This document shows positions 1 to 9,327 of a stretch of DNA of 64,000 nucleotides, one piece after another (the stretch's first letter is position 1; each line of letters opens with the position of its first letter). Source of the DNA: Bog-473 sp963809715 (GTDB lineage: Bacteria; Actinomycetota; Acidimicrobiia; Acidimicrobiales; RAAP-2); contig CAWEKO010000008.1 of NCBI GenBank assembly GCA_963809715.1, forward strand, positions 342,519 to 406,518. Reading direction: 5' to 3'. Position numbers and translations under genes: made by a program. The notes beneath the pieces were generated by a model that saw nothing but the letters and a program-made list of their open reading frames with translations, ran no database searches and was not told where the DNA came from.

Positions 1-46
1 AACTCTCCCAGAACTGCGCGACGGACCGATCCGATCAGTCGGTCGT

Positions 47-2992
47 GTGTCCGACCCGACCGACTGGAAGCTTCCTCTTCAGAGCTTGTTGGGTTCTGAT
101 GGGAACGATGCGGTGGAGCCCGGTGACGCCGACATCGGACTCCAATTTGAGCTGGTACTAGACCCGGGCGGCGCAGGAATCCGGGTTCGACCGGTGGCAC
201 CGGGCCGGAACGGCAACTGGGTAAGGACCGGGATTTCATGGTCGACTCTCGACTACTACCGCTACGGAGCGCGCGGCACCCCTCGGGCCTCCGAACGGCT
301 CGCCTTGGTCAAGGAGTTGCTGGCACTCAGCCGGCTGGCCGATCGTCGCCGCATGTACAGCCATTCCGATGACGTGGTGCGACTCGAGACCATCAACAGT
401 CGGAGATTGTGGGACCTCATCGGCGAAGCCAGAGCCTTGGGGCTCCCCCTGGTGCAGTCGGGACGTCACTCACAGCCGATTACCTTCGTCCCGAGGGCTG
501 CCGATGTCACCATTGACGTCACGCGGTCGGAAGCTGGCCTGAGGGTCGAACCGCGTATCGGGATCGAAAGTCAACGGATTCCGCTCCAGGAGTCCTTACT
601 GATCGGTCGTCCAGCGCATGGCATTGCGTGGTGGGACGAGTCGACAGAAAGAAACAGCGCGACGTCACCATCGGGACTCGGGCTGGCGGCGCTGGCCACG
701 CCGGTGGACGACAATCTACGAGCCTTCCTCAGGACGGCTGCTGTCGACGTGCCGAGTCACGATGAGAAGCGATTCTTGCGGGCGTTCGTTCCAAGGCTCC
801 GCCGGAGAGTGGAGGTGAAGTCAAGCGACGGATCCGTCGAACTTCCCGAGATTCGGCGGTCAACTCTGGTCCTCACCATCAGTGCAAGTGACGATCACCG
901 GATCGAGTTGACGTGGGCCAGGAGCGCCGAAGGTGAGGAGTGGCGCGAAGACTTGTGGGGCGCAGCGAGCAGAGACCGGCGACGATCCGCCGAGGACTCG
1001 ATTGTCGAAGCGGCGTCCGCCATTGTCCGATCCGTTCCGACGATGTTCGAGGTCACGTCCCACGGGTACCGCCTCGCGCCGCAGTCCCGACTGGATGGTA
1101 TGTCGGCTGTCCGATTCGTAACCGACCTACTGCCGGCGCTTGAGGCGACCGATGGCATCGAGGTTGAGCGGATCAGCACGTTGCCCGATTACAAGGAGGC
1201 TGCGGCTGCCCCAGTGATCAACCTGGGTGGTTCCCGTTCAGCCGATGACGACTGGTTCGACTTGACGATCAGGGTGACGGTTGGGGGTGAGGAGGTGCCG
1301 TTTGCGGAGCTGTTTGTCGCTCTGGCCGGCGGCCAATCGCACCTGATCCTGCCATCGGGGACCTTCTTCGCACTCGATCGAAAGGAGCTGCGAGATCTGG
1401 CCCAACTCATCACCGAAGCTCGCAGTCTCCGCGACGATCCCGGTGACGGGGTCCGCCTAAGTCGGTTCCAGGCGAGTTTGTGGGAAGACTTTCAACGCCT
1501 CGGAGTGGTCTCCGCCCAGGCGAGTCGGTGGGAGGACTCAGTACGCGCCCTTGTGGATGCGGTCGATCGGAAAGAGCACGGCCCGCCTGTCTCATTGCGA
1601 GCCACTCTCAGGGCCTACCAGCACACTGGATTCAACTGGCTGGCCTTTCTCTACGAGCATCGGCTCGGCGGCGTTCTGGCCGACGACATGGGGCTTGGCA
1701 AGACGCTGCAGGCGCTGGCATTGATATGCCACATCAAGGAACTTGGCGTCGTCCAGGATCCCTTCCTGATTGTGGCGCCGACGAGTGTCGTGGGCAACTG
1801 GCTCTCGGAATGCCGCCGTTTCGCTCCCAGCCTGAATGTGGCCACAGTCACCGAGACTGGCCGGAGACGGGGCACGACGGTGGAGGAAGTGGCCGACGAA
1901 GTCGATGTGGTGGTCACTTCGTACAGTCTTTTCCGGATGGAATACGACGAGTACGCCGCAACCGGTTGGGCTGGGCTGATCCTCGACGAGGCCCAGTTCG
2001 CCAAGAACCGGCTTTCGCAGACCTACCAGCGGGCGAGGACGCTACCGGTTTCCTACAAAGTGGCGATGAGCGGGACGCCAATCGAGAACAACCTCATGGA
2101 ACTTTGGTCGTTGCTCTCCATTGCCGCTCCCGGTTTGTTCTCCAACCCCGACCGATTCGCTGAGTACTACCGGGTTCCCATTGAGAAGGAAAACGACTCC
2201 GAGCGGCTGGCGCAGCTCCGTCGACGAATCCGCCCCCTGATGCTGCGGCGCACCAAAGAGCAAGTGGCCAATGACCTGCCTGACAAGCAAGAACAGGTCC
2301 TGGAACTCGACCTCAACCCCAGGCACAAGAAGATCTACCAAACGTATCTCCAACGGGAACGTCAGATGGTCCTCGGACTCCTCGATGAGATGACGAAGAA
2401 CCGCTTCCAGATCTTCCGCTCACTCACGCTGCTCCGCCAAGCCAGCCTTGATGTGTCGTTGGTCGATGCGAAGCATCAAGGAGTGCCGTCGACCAAACTC
2501 GATGCGCTTATGGAGATGCTCGACGACATCGTGAGTGACGGCCACCGGGTATTGGTGTTCAGCCAGTTCACCCGGTTTCTCGACCTTGCCCGTGGTCGGA
2601 TTCGCAAAGCCGGTATCGAGCACTGCTATCTCGATGGCCGGACGCGCAATCGACCCGCCGTCATCGCCCAGTTCCGGGAGGGCAGTGCCCCGGTCTTCCT
2701 GATCAGTCTCAAAGCCGGAGGGTTCGGCCTCAATCTGACTGAGGCGGACTACTGCATCCTGCTCGATCCGTGGTGGAATCCGGCCACCGAGGCGCAGGCC
2801 GTCGACCGTGTTCACCGCATCGGCCAAACACGGAAGGTCATGGTTTACCGACTGGTGGCCAAGGACACTCTCGAAGAAAAAGTCATGGCGCTCAAGACCA
2901 AGAAGGCCCGGCTGTTTGCCAACGTCATGGACGGAGGAGGCTTCGAATCGGGCGCCATGACCGCTTCAGACATCCGCGAACTTCTGGACTGA
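47..2992 (+). CDS. SNF2/HepA-family DNA-dependent ATPase (helicase-like), N-terminus uncertain
   Basis: Superfamily 2 SNF2-type ATPase, 981 aa from the GTG at 47, expected to translocate on duplex DNA in the cytoplasm; its biological role (repair, transcription recycling or defence) cannot be read from sequence. Residues about 1-500 form the helicase-associated region typical of bacterial SNF2 proteins. The two RecA-like lobes follow: Walker A DDMGLGKT near residue 547, the DEAQ box near 648, SGTPIENN near 678, LRRTK in lobe 2, and motif VI VDRVHRIGQ near 920. No SWIM zinc finger is visible. The reading frame is open to the left edge of the window without a stop and no ribosome site precedes the GTG, so the true start may lie upstream. 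The 289 bases after it hold no gene I can support. Confidence 0.9.
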   Translation: MSDPTDWKLPLQSLLGSDGNDAVEPGDADIGLQFELVLDPGGAGIRVRPVAPGRNGNWVRTGISWSTLDYYRYGARGTPRASERLALVKELLALSRLADRRRMYSHSDDVVRLETINSRRLWDLIGEARALGLPLVQSGRHSQPITFVPRAADVTIDVTRSEAGLRVEPRIGIESQRIPLQESLLIGRPAHGIAWWDESTERNSATSPSGLGLAALATPVDDNLRAFLRTAAVDVPSHDEKRFLRAFVPRLRRRVEVKSSDGSVELPEIRRSTLVLTISASDDHRIELTWARSAEGEEWREDLWGAASRDRRRSAEDSIVEAASAIVRSVPTMFEVTSHGYRLAPQSRLDGMSAVRFVTDLLPALEATDGIEVERISTLPDYKEAAAAPVINLGGSRSADDDWFDLTIRVTVGGEEVPFAELFVALAGGQSHLILPSGTFFALDRKELRDLAQLITEARSLRDDPGDGVRLSRFQASLWEDFQRLGVVSAQASRWEDSVRALVDAVDRKEHGPPVSLRATLRAYQHTGFNWLAFLYEHRLGGVLADDMGLGKTLQALALICHIKELGVVQDPFLIVAPTSVVGNWLSECRRFAPSLNVATVTETGRRRGTTVEEVADEVDVVVTSYSLFRMEYDEYAATGWAGLILDEAQFAKNRLSQTYQRARTLPVSYKVAMSGTPIENNLMELWSLLSIAAPGLFSNPDRFAEYYRVPIEKENDSERLAQLRRRIRPLMLRRTKEQVANDLPDKQEQVLELDLNPRHKKIYQTYLQRERQMVLGLLDEMTKNRFQIFRSLTLLRQASLDVSLVDAKHQGVPSTKLDALMEMLDDIVSDGHRVLVFSQFTRFLDLARGRIRKAGIEHCYLDGRTRNRPAVIAQFREGSAPVFLISLKAGGFGLNLTEADYCILLDPWWNPATEAQAVDRVHRIGQTRKVMVYRLVAKDTLEEKVMALKTKKARLFANVMDGGGFESGAMTASDIRELLD

Positions 2993-3281
2993 CGCGTGTG
3001 CGCACTCCGGTCTTCGCAGGCGCGGTTCGTACTCACACAGAAGAATGGCCTGCGCCGGCTTTTCTGGCCGGGACGCTCAGTTGTACGGATCGAGCGCCAG
3101 CTCGGCGACACCTTGTGGGAAATGAGCCGCCTGGGCGCCCGTCTGCTCTTGCAGAGGTTCGAATCCATTCGGAGCCGGAATCAGAAATGCCGGATCAGAC
3201 CTTCTCCGAGCTCTCGCCGGCGTAGCGCCGGGTCGTGCGTGGTGTCGTCAACAACCTGACTGAGTTGGCGAGATCGGCGGG

Positions 3282-4310
3282 TCAAACGTGGTACAGCAGG
3301 ATGCCGGCCTCCTCGCGGCGTCGCACGGCGCCCGTAGCCCGCAAACGCTCCAGGTGGGCGAAGGTCTCGGCCTCGGCCATCGAGCCCCACGACCGTGGGG
3401 CGAACAACTCGTGCGAGAGTTGAATGACGTTGGCCCAGCCGACGGCGTCACAGATCTCGAGCAGCCGATCGAGGCGCTCGTCGTGGTGGCGTTTGATCTC
3501 CTCGGCTCGGCCCGCCAGGTTGTGGAATGGCTGGCCGTGTGCCGGCAGCACGGTCGACACGTGGGGTAGCTCGGACAAGCGCTCGAGCGATTCGATGTAC
3601 ATCAGGAGTGGGTCACCCGGGATAAGTCCGGAAATGTGCGGTGTGATTGTGGGCAATACCTGGTCTCCAGCCAGCAGCACTCCGCGCTCTTCGTCATAGA
3701 GACAGAGGTGATCGTCGGTGTGCCCCGGGGTGAAGAGCCCGACCCAGTCCCGGGCACCCAGGGTGATGTGGTCGGAATCAGCCACGCGGTGCGACGGGCG
3801 GGGTGGCTTGAACCATTTGAAGAAGTCGGCCTGATTGGCGAGCATTCTTGCTCGGGCTTCTGGTGGTGGTCCCACCGTCGACCCGCCCCAGGGCGCAGCG
3901 CGCTCGATGCGAATGCTCGGGATCGGGCTCTCGTCCGGATCGATGTCGTCGGCCGCCTCGAGCTCGCGATCGTCGATGTCTTCGGGATCGAAGAAGGTGC
4001 GGAAGCGGTCAGAAGCCACAATGGCGCCTCCGCTCTCCTGGGCCAACAACCCTGCGCCGCCGAAGTGGTCCGGATGCGAATGAGTGACGACAATGGTGTG
4101 CACCCGTTCCAATGGGATGCCCGCTGCGTCCATGCGGCTCCGGAGGGCCTTCCACGACTCCTCGCCTGGGAGGCCTGGATCGACCAATGTGAAACCCTCG
4201 TCATCTTCGAGGGCGTAGGTGTTGACGTGGCCCAACCCGGTGAAATCGATGGGCAGCTGCAGGCGCAGGATGCCAGGCACCACCTCGATGATGTCCGGCG
4301 TGGCGTCCAT
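3282..4310 (-). CDS. Metallo-beta-lactamase-fold hydrolase
   Basis: MBL-fold metallohydrolase of 342 aa. The zinc signature HSHPDH follows the short strand TIVVT, preceded by VDPGLPG. Later metal ligands are in GHTDDHLCL with LLAGDQVLP downstream, and a final PAHG. The C-terminal 90 residues form the helical extension seen in glyoxalase II-like and LACTB2-like MBL proteins (KRHHDERLDRLLEI). The substrate is unknown; thioesterase, nuclease and lactonase activities all occur in this fold. I choose the ATG at 4310 because AGGAG lies five bases upstream; an in-frame ATG at 4391 would add 27 residues without a ribosome site. It is transcribed in the same direction as the dehydrogenase at 4779-5903 but 468 bases away, so probably independently. 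Confidence 0.85.
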   Translation of the reverse strand: MDATPDIIEVVPGILRLQLPIDFTGLGHVNTYALEDDEGFTLVDPGLPGEESWKALRSRMDAAGIPLERVHTIVVTHSHPDHFGGAGLLAQESGGAIVASDRFRTFFDPEDIDDRELEAADDIDPDESPIPSIRIERAAPWGGSTVGPPPEARARMLANQADFFKWFKPPRPSHRVADSDHITLGARDWVGLFTPGHTDDHLCLYDEERGVLLAGDQVLPTITPHISGLIPGDPLLMYIESLERLSELPHVSTVLPAHGQPFHNLAGRAEEIKRHHDERLDRLLEICDAVGWANVIQLSHELFAPRSWGSMAEAETFAHLERLRATGAVRRREEAGILLYHV

Positions 4311-4778
4311 CTGCTCCTGCTTGGGTGGACGGGGTGGGGTCTCGATCGATTCGAATGTCGTCACGAAGCCAAGATCATTGCACTCCCTCACAGATGGGCA
4401 ATTCTTGATGCGGCTCTCCGCTCGGGTCGATCTGGGGCCGGGCGGAGTGGAAAGCCCAGCGGCGAGCCGCTTGAGTTGAAGCTCCGACTTGAGGTTTCAC
4501 GCCACCCCGGCACACCGCCGACAGTTCATCACCGGAAATGTCTGACCCGGACCGTCAGCGCAGGGGCGTGGTGATCCTGCGTCATCGGTTCCGGGTCTCC
4601 GAGCGACGAGCATGCTGGGTCGCCGGCCAGCCCAGCCGCACACAGCGCCTGGTGCCACTCAGTCCAGGTCCCGATGGCGATCTGGGCATGCCGACGCTCG
4701 CAACAGCGACGCGACGCCAATGCATGTGTGGAGGGTAGCTATGGATCCTGTTGGTGCTCGGGTCCCATTCCTCGCGTG
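4311..4778. other. 468-base gap between two minus-strand genes, nothing recognised
   Basis: Short open frames occur on both strands but none has a ribosome site together with a recognisable protein. I see no tRNA, no long inverted repeat and no tandem repeat. It should contain the promoter of the metallo-hydrolase; no convincing -35/-10 pair could be picked out. Confidence 0.5.
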
Positions 4779-5903
4779 TCACCCAGGTTGCGCGGTGTTC
4801 GCTCCAGCGGAGGATTCGATGAAGTGACCAACGGTGTTGCTGGCTCCGGCAAGTCGCTTGGTCACCAGCTCCTCGGCCGCAGCGAGGGGAGTGATGCCGC
4901 GCGCCTCGGCGCGCTCGAGCACCAAGGTCGTTGTGTCCCGGATCCGACCGACGGCCTTCACCGCGCGCTCTTGGTCATAGCCATGGGCTTCTTCGGCGAT
5001 GTTGATGATGCCACCCGCGTTAGCCAGAAAGTCGGGGACATAAAGAATGCCGGCCGCCGCGAGTGAGTCCGCGACCCGAGCGCTGGCGAGCTGATTGTTC
5101 GCCGCGCCCACAATGATCGCACAGTGAAGGTCAGGCACTGCATCTTCCGTCAGCAGCCCCCCCAATGCACACGGACAAAGGATGTCAGCAGTCGCTACGG
5201 GAGCATCGGACGGGTCGATGAGACGGATCGCACCGTTGCGTACAGCGGCCTCCGCCTTGTCATGATTGACATCGGCGGCGATTACGACGGCTCGTCGTTG
5301 AACGAGGAGCCGAATGACCTCCTCTCCCACCTTGCCGACGCCGACAACACACACCGTCTTTCCCTCGAGGTCATCACCCCACCGCTGGGCGGCCGCGGCC
5401 TCCATGGCAACCACCACGCCGAGAGCAGTCGCTGAACTGGGATCGCCAGATCCGCCCCGCGATACCGCAGTGCCCGCCACGAAGGGCGTGGTCTCCCGAA
5501 TTACACCCATGTCGTCCTGGGTCGTCCCGACGTCCTCTGCTGTGACGTATCGCCCATCGAGGCGGTCGACGGCGGCACCAAAGTCATGGAGAAGATCGGG
5601 CGTCTTGACGCGGGTCGGATCCCCGATGATGACCGCCTTGCCACCTCCTTGTGCCAGTCCCGCCAGAGCCGCCTTTTCCGTCATGGCTCTCGAGAGACGA
5701 AGGACATCGTCGAGCGCGACCGCCTCGTCCTCATAGGGATAGAACCGGGCCCCGCCCAGGGAGGGACCAAGGAGGGTGGAATGGACAGCGATGATGGCTC
5801 GAAGACCGCTGCTGGCACGTCGAACAAAGACAAGGTCCTCATGCTCAAACCCAGACAGGCCCTCCAGCAGCTCGCTTGATTCGCTCTCGCTCAGGCCACC
5901 CAC
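4779..5903 (-). CDS. Leu/Val/Phe-type amino acid dehydrogenase
   Basis: NAD-dependent oxidative deaminase of the Glu/Leu/Phe/Val dehydrogenase family, 374 aa, close to the 350-370 aa of leucine and valine dehydrogenases. It would interconvert a branched-chain amino acid and its 2-oxo acid with release of ammonia. Visible features: the substrate region with catalytic Lys (GLAQGGGKAVI), the conserved YVTAEDVGTT block with the second catalytic Asp in TTQDDM, and the Rossmann loop VGVGKVGEEV. Sequence alone does not separate Leu from Val or Phe preference. The longest frame starts at a TTG (5909), but the GTG at 5903 lies exactly six bases after TAGAAT, the leaderless arrangement repeated in this window, so I place the start there. 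It is divergent from pdxH with about 125 bases between. Confidence 0.88.
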   Translation of the reverse strand: MGGLSESESSELLEGLSGFEHEDLVFVRRASSGLRAIIAVHSTLLGPSLGGARFYPYEDEAVALDDVLRLSRAMTEKAALAGLAQGGGKAVIIGDPTRVKTPDLLHDFGAAVDRLDGRYVTAEDVGTTQDDMGVIRETTPFVAGTAVSRGGSGDPSSATALGVVVAMEAAAAQRWGDDLEGKTVCVVGVGKVGEEVIRLLVQRRAVVIAADVNHDKAEAAVRNGAIRLIDPSDAPVATADILCPCALGGLLTEDAVPDLHCAIIVGAANNQLASARVADSLAAAGILYVPDFLANAGGIINIAEEAHGYDQERAVKAVGRIRDTTTLVLERAEARGITPLAAAEELVTKRLAGASNTVGHFIESSAGANTAQPG

Positions 5904-5909
5904 AACCAA

Positions 5910-5915
5910 ATTCTA
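5910..5915 (-). promoter_or_regulatory. -10 element of a leaderless dehydrogenase transcript
   Basis: On the minus strand TAGAAT is followed by six bases (ttggtt) and then the GTG at 5903. That spacing puts the transcription start on the start codon. The -35 region is weak. Confidence 0.6.
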
Positions 5916-6028
5916 TGGGGCGATCGAACTCGATAATCCCCTGAGTAGGCAATCCGTCAGCCTCCGTGGTTGCACCGCACGCATGGACTCGACGGACGGC
6001 TCCCTGGCCGAGCGAGCAGACTGTGGCC

Positions 6029-6628
6029 ATGGACGAAACGTCCGTCGATCCCGATCCGATGACTCAGCTGTCCCGGTGGCTCGAGGTTGCGCGGACAGCA
6101 GGCGAGCCCATGCCCGAGGCGATGGCAGTTGCCACAGCTACGACCGATGGGCGCCCAGCCTCCAGAATGGTTCTGCTCCGAGGCATCGATCACCGAGGTC
6201 TCGTCTTCTACACCGACCGGGAAAGCGAGAAGGGTCGGGACCTGAGGGCGAATCCAGTCGCCGCTGCGCTCTTCCATTGGCTCCTCCCCGTGCACCGACA
6301 GGTCCGGGTGACCGGAGCAGTGGAGGAAGTCGATGACGATCAGTCGGACGCCTATTGGCGGTCGCGACCGCCAGGGGCCCGTCGTAGCGCCGTCGCAAGC
6401 CACCAGAGCGAGGTGGTCGCGAGTCGAGCGGTGCTCGAAGAGCGGGCGGCCGAGCTGGCCGAGGCCTTCCCCGAGGACACGGGGCCACCGCGCCCTCCTC
6501 GATGGGGCGGCTTCCGGATCCGTCCTGAGATTGTCGAATTGTGGGAAGAAGGAGCGGATCGCCTGCACGATCGGCTGCGCTACCAGGCGCAGTACGGAAG
6601 CTGGACGCTCGAGCGGCTATCGCCCTGA
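6029..6628 (+). CDS. pdxH: Pyridoxamine/pyridoxine 5'-phosphate oxidase
   Basis: FMN-dependent oxidase making pyridoxal 5'-phosphate from pyridoxamine or pyridoxine phosphate, 199 aa, the usual family length. The split-barrel flavin fold is clear: ATATTDGRPASRMVLLRG (FMN and substrate region), FYTDRESEKGRDL, and AALFHWLLPVHRQVRVTG. The C-terminal PdxH dimerisation domain has the conserved WGGFRIRPEIVELWE and RLHDRLRY. Start at ATG 6029 because it begins just before the conserved DPMTQLSRWL; an in-frame GTG at 5966 would add 21 residues unlike the family. CAGACT lies six bases before the ATG, possibly a degenerate leaderless -10. PLP made here serves several enzymes in the window, including LysA, ThrC and GlyA. 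Confidence 0.93.
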   Translation: MDETSVDPDPMTQLSRWLEVARTAGEPMPEAMAVATATTDGRPASRMVLLRGIDHRGLVFYTDRESEKGRDLRANPVAAALFHWLLPVHRQVRVTGAVEEVDDDQSDAYWRSRPPGARRSAVASHQSEVVASRAVLEERAAELAEAFPEDTGPPRPPRWGGFRIRPEIVELWEEGADRLHDRLRYQAQYGSWTLERLSP

Positions 6629-6763
6629 CAACCTTGACCGACGAACGGCTGGTCGCCCCAGACCGTGGGCCGGCCCGGCCCCCGCGACGAGGCTCCGGTG
6701 GTCCCCGCACAGATGGAACCTGGGGGATAGCCTCAATTCGTGGATCGAGCAGGGGAGGACGAG

Positions 6764-8039
6764 ATGGCAGGTCCGACAAGCAGGCGCCCTTGGCGACCGG
6801 CCCGGGTGGCGGCGGCCATGGCCACCGCGCTCGGCGCGTCCTGGCTCGGTGTGGGGGCCCTCGATCTGGCGACCGCCGGACCGGCCGGAGCGTCGGGGTG
6901 CGCGTTCCACCTCGCGCCCGGGCCGACAACTGGTGCGCTCGGGAGCCTGGGCATCAACTTCCGCGCCATCCCCAACGGACCGGCAGAGACATGCACGACC
7001 ACCTTCTCGGCCACGGCGTCCATCACCGGTCCTGGGGGCGTCAAGCCCACCAACGTGAACAGCAACCCCTTGACGTCCACCTTCACCGTGACGTTCTCGC
7101 CCAACCGGCTGGGCCCGCTCGTCGGCTGGCTGTGGTCACCGCATTGTGCCGACCCGGCCAACGTGCCGTACACCTTCACCGCCACCAGTGCGGCCGGCGG
7201 CGTGGCGGGGGTGCCTCTCCCACCGGAGAGCTGTTCTGAGCAGGGTGCTCCGGGGCTGACATCAAGGATCACTGACCCCATCACCGAGTCCCCGGACCTG
7301 GGCAGCGTGGCTGGGATCGCCGGCGACGCCGGGGAACCTCGGGTACTCGACCGTCGCCCTGGAGGGGTCGCAGTTCGGCTTCGGCGACGCCACCCAGTTC
7401 AACATTGCATTCAGCAATGCGCCGGTCGTCGGTATCGCCAACGCCGGTGATGGATCAAGCAACTGGCAGGTGTCGGCGGACGGTGGGGTGTTCTCCTTCG
7501 GCAGCGCTCACTTCTACGGCTCAATGGGCGGCATCCCGCTCAACTCCCCCGTGGTCGGCATGGCCTCCACGCCCGACCACGGGGGGTACTGGCTGGTCGC
7601 CGCCGACGGCGGGATCTTCAGCTTCGGCGACGCCGTCTTCCACGGCTCGATGGGTGGACAGCCGCTGAACCAGCCGATCGTCGGCATGGCGTCGACGCCG
7701 GACGGCCAGGGCTACTGGTTGGTCGCCGCCGACGGCGGGATCTTCGCCTTCGGTGACGCCGTCTTCCACGGATCGATGGGGGGGATCCCCCTCAACGCGC
7801 CGGTCACCGGCATGGCGGCCAACACCGCCGGCGGCTACTGGCTCGTGGCCACCGACGGCGGGATCTTCAGCTTCGACGCGACCTTCTTCGGCTCCACGGG
7901 GGGGATCGCTCTCAACGCGCCGATCTCGGGGATGGCCGCTTCCTCGGACGGCAACGGGTACTGGTTCGTCGGTGCAGACAACGGCGTGTTCGCCTTCGGC
8001 GACGCCCCGTTCCACGGGTCGGGGCCGGTCGCCGGCTAA
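6764..8039 (+). CDS. Secreted beta-propeller-like repeat protein, interrupted by a one-base frameshift
   Basis: Exported protein of unknown function. The ATG at 6764 has GGGGAGG six bases upstream and opens a signal peptide: Arg-rich start, a hydrophobic stretch AAAMATALGASWLGVGAL, and an Ala-rich cleavage region near residue 40. A Thr/Ala-rich domain with a few Cys follows to about 7300. From about 7305 come about six units of 40-47 residues of the type GYWLVAADGGIFSFGDAVF, a repeat common on secreted proteins of Acidimicrobiia. The frame is broken: it reads GIAGDAG up to the run GGGG at 7331-7334 and resumes as NLGYSTVALEG one base later. Removing one G joins both halves perfectly, so I treat this as one gene with a probable sequence error; a natural pseudogene is the alternative. 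Confidence 0.75.
7470..8036 (+). repeat. Tandem coding repeat, about 126-base period
   Basis: Near-identical units recur every 126 bases or so (for example the segments starting near 7588 and 7714), each encoding the W-V-x-A-D-G-G-x-F-x-F-G-D-A pattern. High DNA identity between neighbouring units suggests recent unequal duplication. Confidence 0.8.
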
Positions 8040-8115
8040 TGAAGGCGGCCTGAAGGGTCCAAATACTGACGCGCAACGCCGTGACCGTCATCGAAGGCTG
8101 GTCGAATCGCAGTCG

Positions 8116-8451
8116 TCATGAACGATGCCTTCTCCGCGAGCTCGCTGACCGCGAGCACCCGGCAGTGGGAGCGTTACTCAGGAGCGAAAGCCTGCTAGCC
8201 AGATCGGCTGTCCCTCCGCTCGAGAGATCATCGAACGCAACCAATCGCCCTGCCATCATCACCACCAACGCCTCTGCTGGACCCGTCACCTCGGGTCCGT
8301 GGCCGTGAGACCAGTCCATATCGGTAGCCGTGAGCTGCAACCCGGCGATGCGTTTCTTGGCAGCGAATAGATGAATATCGTCCTTGACGAAGTCCGCCAC
8401 TAGGAAGGATGTGGGCCTGGGCAGATCGGCGCTCCACAGGGCCACCTCTGA
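8116..8451 (-). pseudogene. C-terminal fragment of a mycothiol-dependent maleylpyruvate isomerase-family protein
   Basis: The frame encodes AKKRIAGLQLTATDMDWSHG, then GPEVTGPAEALVVMMAGR and ALDDLS-like residues. This is the C-terminal domain of the mycothiol-dependent maleylpyruvate isomerase (TIGR03083) family. The N-terminal DinB-like metal-binding half is absent: an in-frame stop lies at 8452-8454, immediately upstream of the homology. No ribosome site precedes it. I regard it as a gene remnant at the edge of a decayed region. The presence of this family fits an actinobacterial, mycothiol-making host. Confidence 0.65.
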
Positions 8452-8518
8452 TCAGCCTGAGCGTGACGAGGGCATTCCGGGTGGACTCGCTCCAACTGAT
8501 TCCTGACGGTTGAAATCG

Positions 8519-9172
8519 TCAGCCTGTGCGACCTGGACGCTCGTCACCTTGGTTGTTGCGAAGCCGATGGAGGAGAGCCTTTTCGTCGGTTCCAAGGAGC
8601 TTGGAAAGCTGGTCCTCACGTGGTTTGCCGCCGGATGCTCGATCCGAGAGAAGTGCAAGATTCGCTTGGCTGTGTTCGAGCAGTAACTGCATTTCGTCGC
8701 GTTCGGCGTTGGCAGTCCTCGACTCCGCTTTCGCTCGCAAGAGATCACGTTCCAGGTCGTCGATACGACCCTCCAGCCGCTCGATTCTGCGGCGGGCCCA
8801 CGATCCGTCATTCCCCGGCTGTCGTTTTCCTTCGTTCAAGGTCTGAACGACTTGCAGCAACAACGCAGATGCCACCTGGTCGTAATCCATCTCCGCGCCA
8901 TCCGCGCCATCCGCGGCATTGAGCACATCGTCGACTCCCGACGGGGAAGCGCCAGAAACAGCCGAGATCCGATAGGTCCGTTTCCCTCGAATTTCTCTCG
9001 TGAGCTCGCCTGCCCGGTCCATGTTTGCGATCAGCTGGGTGAAGCCAGCGTCTGTCCCCGTGTAGCCAAGTGCCTCCTTCAGTTTGGCTGTCGCCCGCCC
9101 GCTTGAGTCCTCAAACGGTCCATTTTTCGCCAGATATTGTGCGATCTGTTGGCGGTTCTTACCACGCGGCAT
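8519..9172 (-). CDS. Unknown protein with winged-helix-like N-terminus and coiled coil
   Basis: 217 aa, function not recognised. Residues 1-70 look like a small winged-helix domain: RQQIAQYLAKNG, a segment rich in short helices, then GELTREIRGKRTYRI as a beta-wing. Residues about 125-180 are heptad-rich and charged (RRRIERLEGRIDDLERDLLR) and should form a coiled coil. The tail is basic. No transmembrane segment or signal peptide. GGAGA lies six bases before the ATG at 9172, supporting the start. It sits between an isomerase fragment and a broken integrase, so it may be cargo of an old mobile element; DNA binding is inference from the N-terminal shape only. Confidence 0.6.
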   Translation of the reverse strand: MPRGKNRQQIAQYLAKNGPFEDSSGRATAKLKEALGYTGTDAGFTQLIANMDRAGELTREIRGKRTYRISAVSGASPSGVDDVLNAADGADGAEMDYDQVASALLLQVVQTLNEGKRQPGNDGSWARRRIERLEGRIDDLERDLLRAKAESRTANAERDEMQLLLEHSQANLALLSDRASGGKPREDQLSKLLGTDEKALLHRLRNNQGDERPGRTG

Positions 9173-9327
9173 ATCAATCTCCAGAATGACTCATGAGCAC
9201 AAGACCAGCGATATGGCGCCACGAGAGTCGGACACATCGACGCTCTTGACCTGCGTTCGGATATTGTCAGCTTACTTGCCAAGAGGTGATGCTCTTACTC
9301 GGGCCATCGGACCCCCCATCCACGAGA

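Noticed and set aside
3150..3175. tRNA-like T-loop GGTTCGAATCC in the gap after the helicase gene
   Set aside because: No matching acceptor, D or anticodon arms around it.
7331..7334. Programmed ribosomal frameshifting in the split genes
   Set aside because: No slippery heptamers with downstream structure common to the sites, the genes are unrelated, and the indels fall at G runs; sequence error is simpler.
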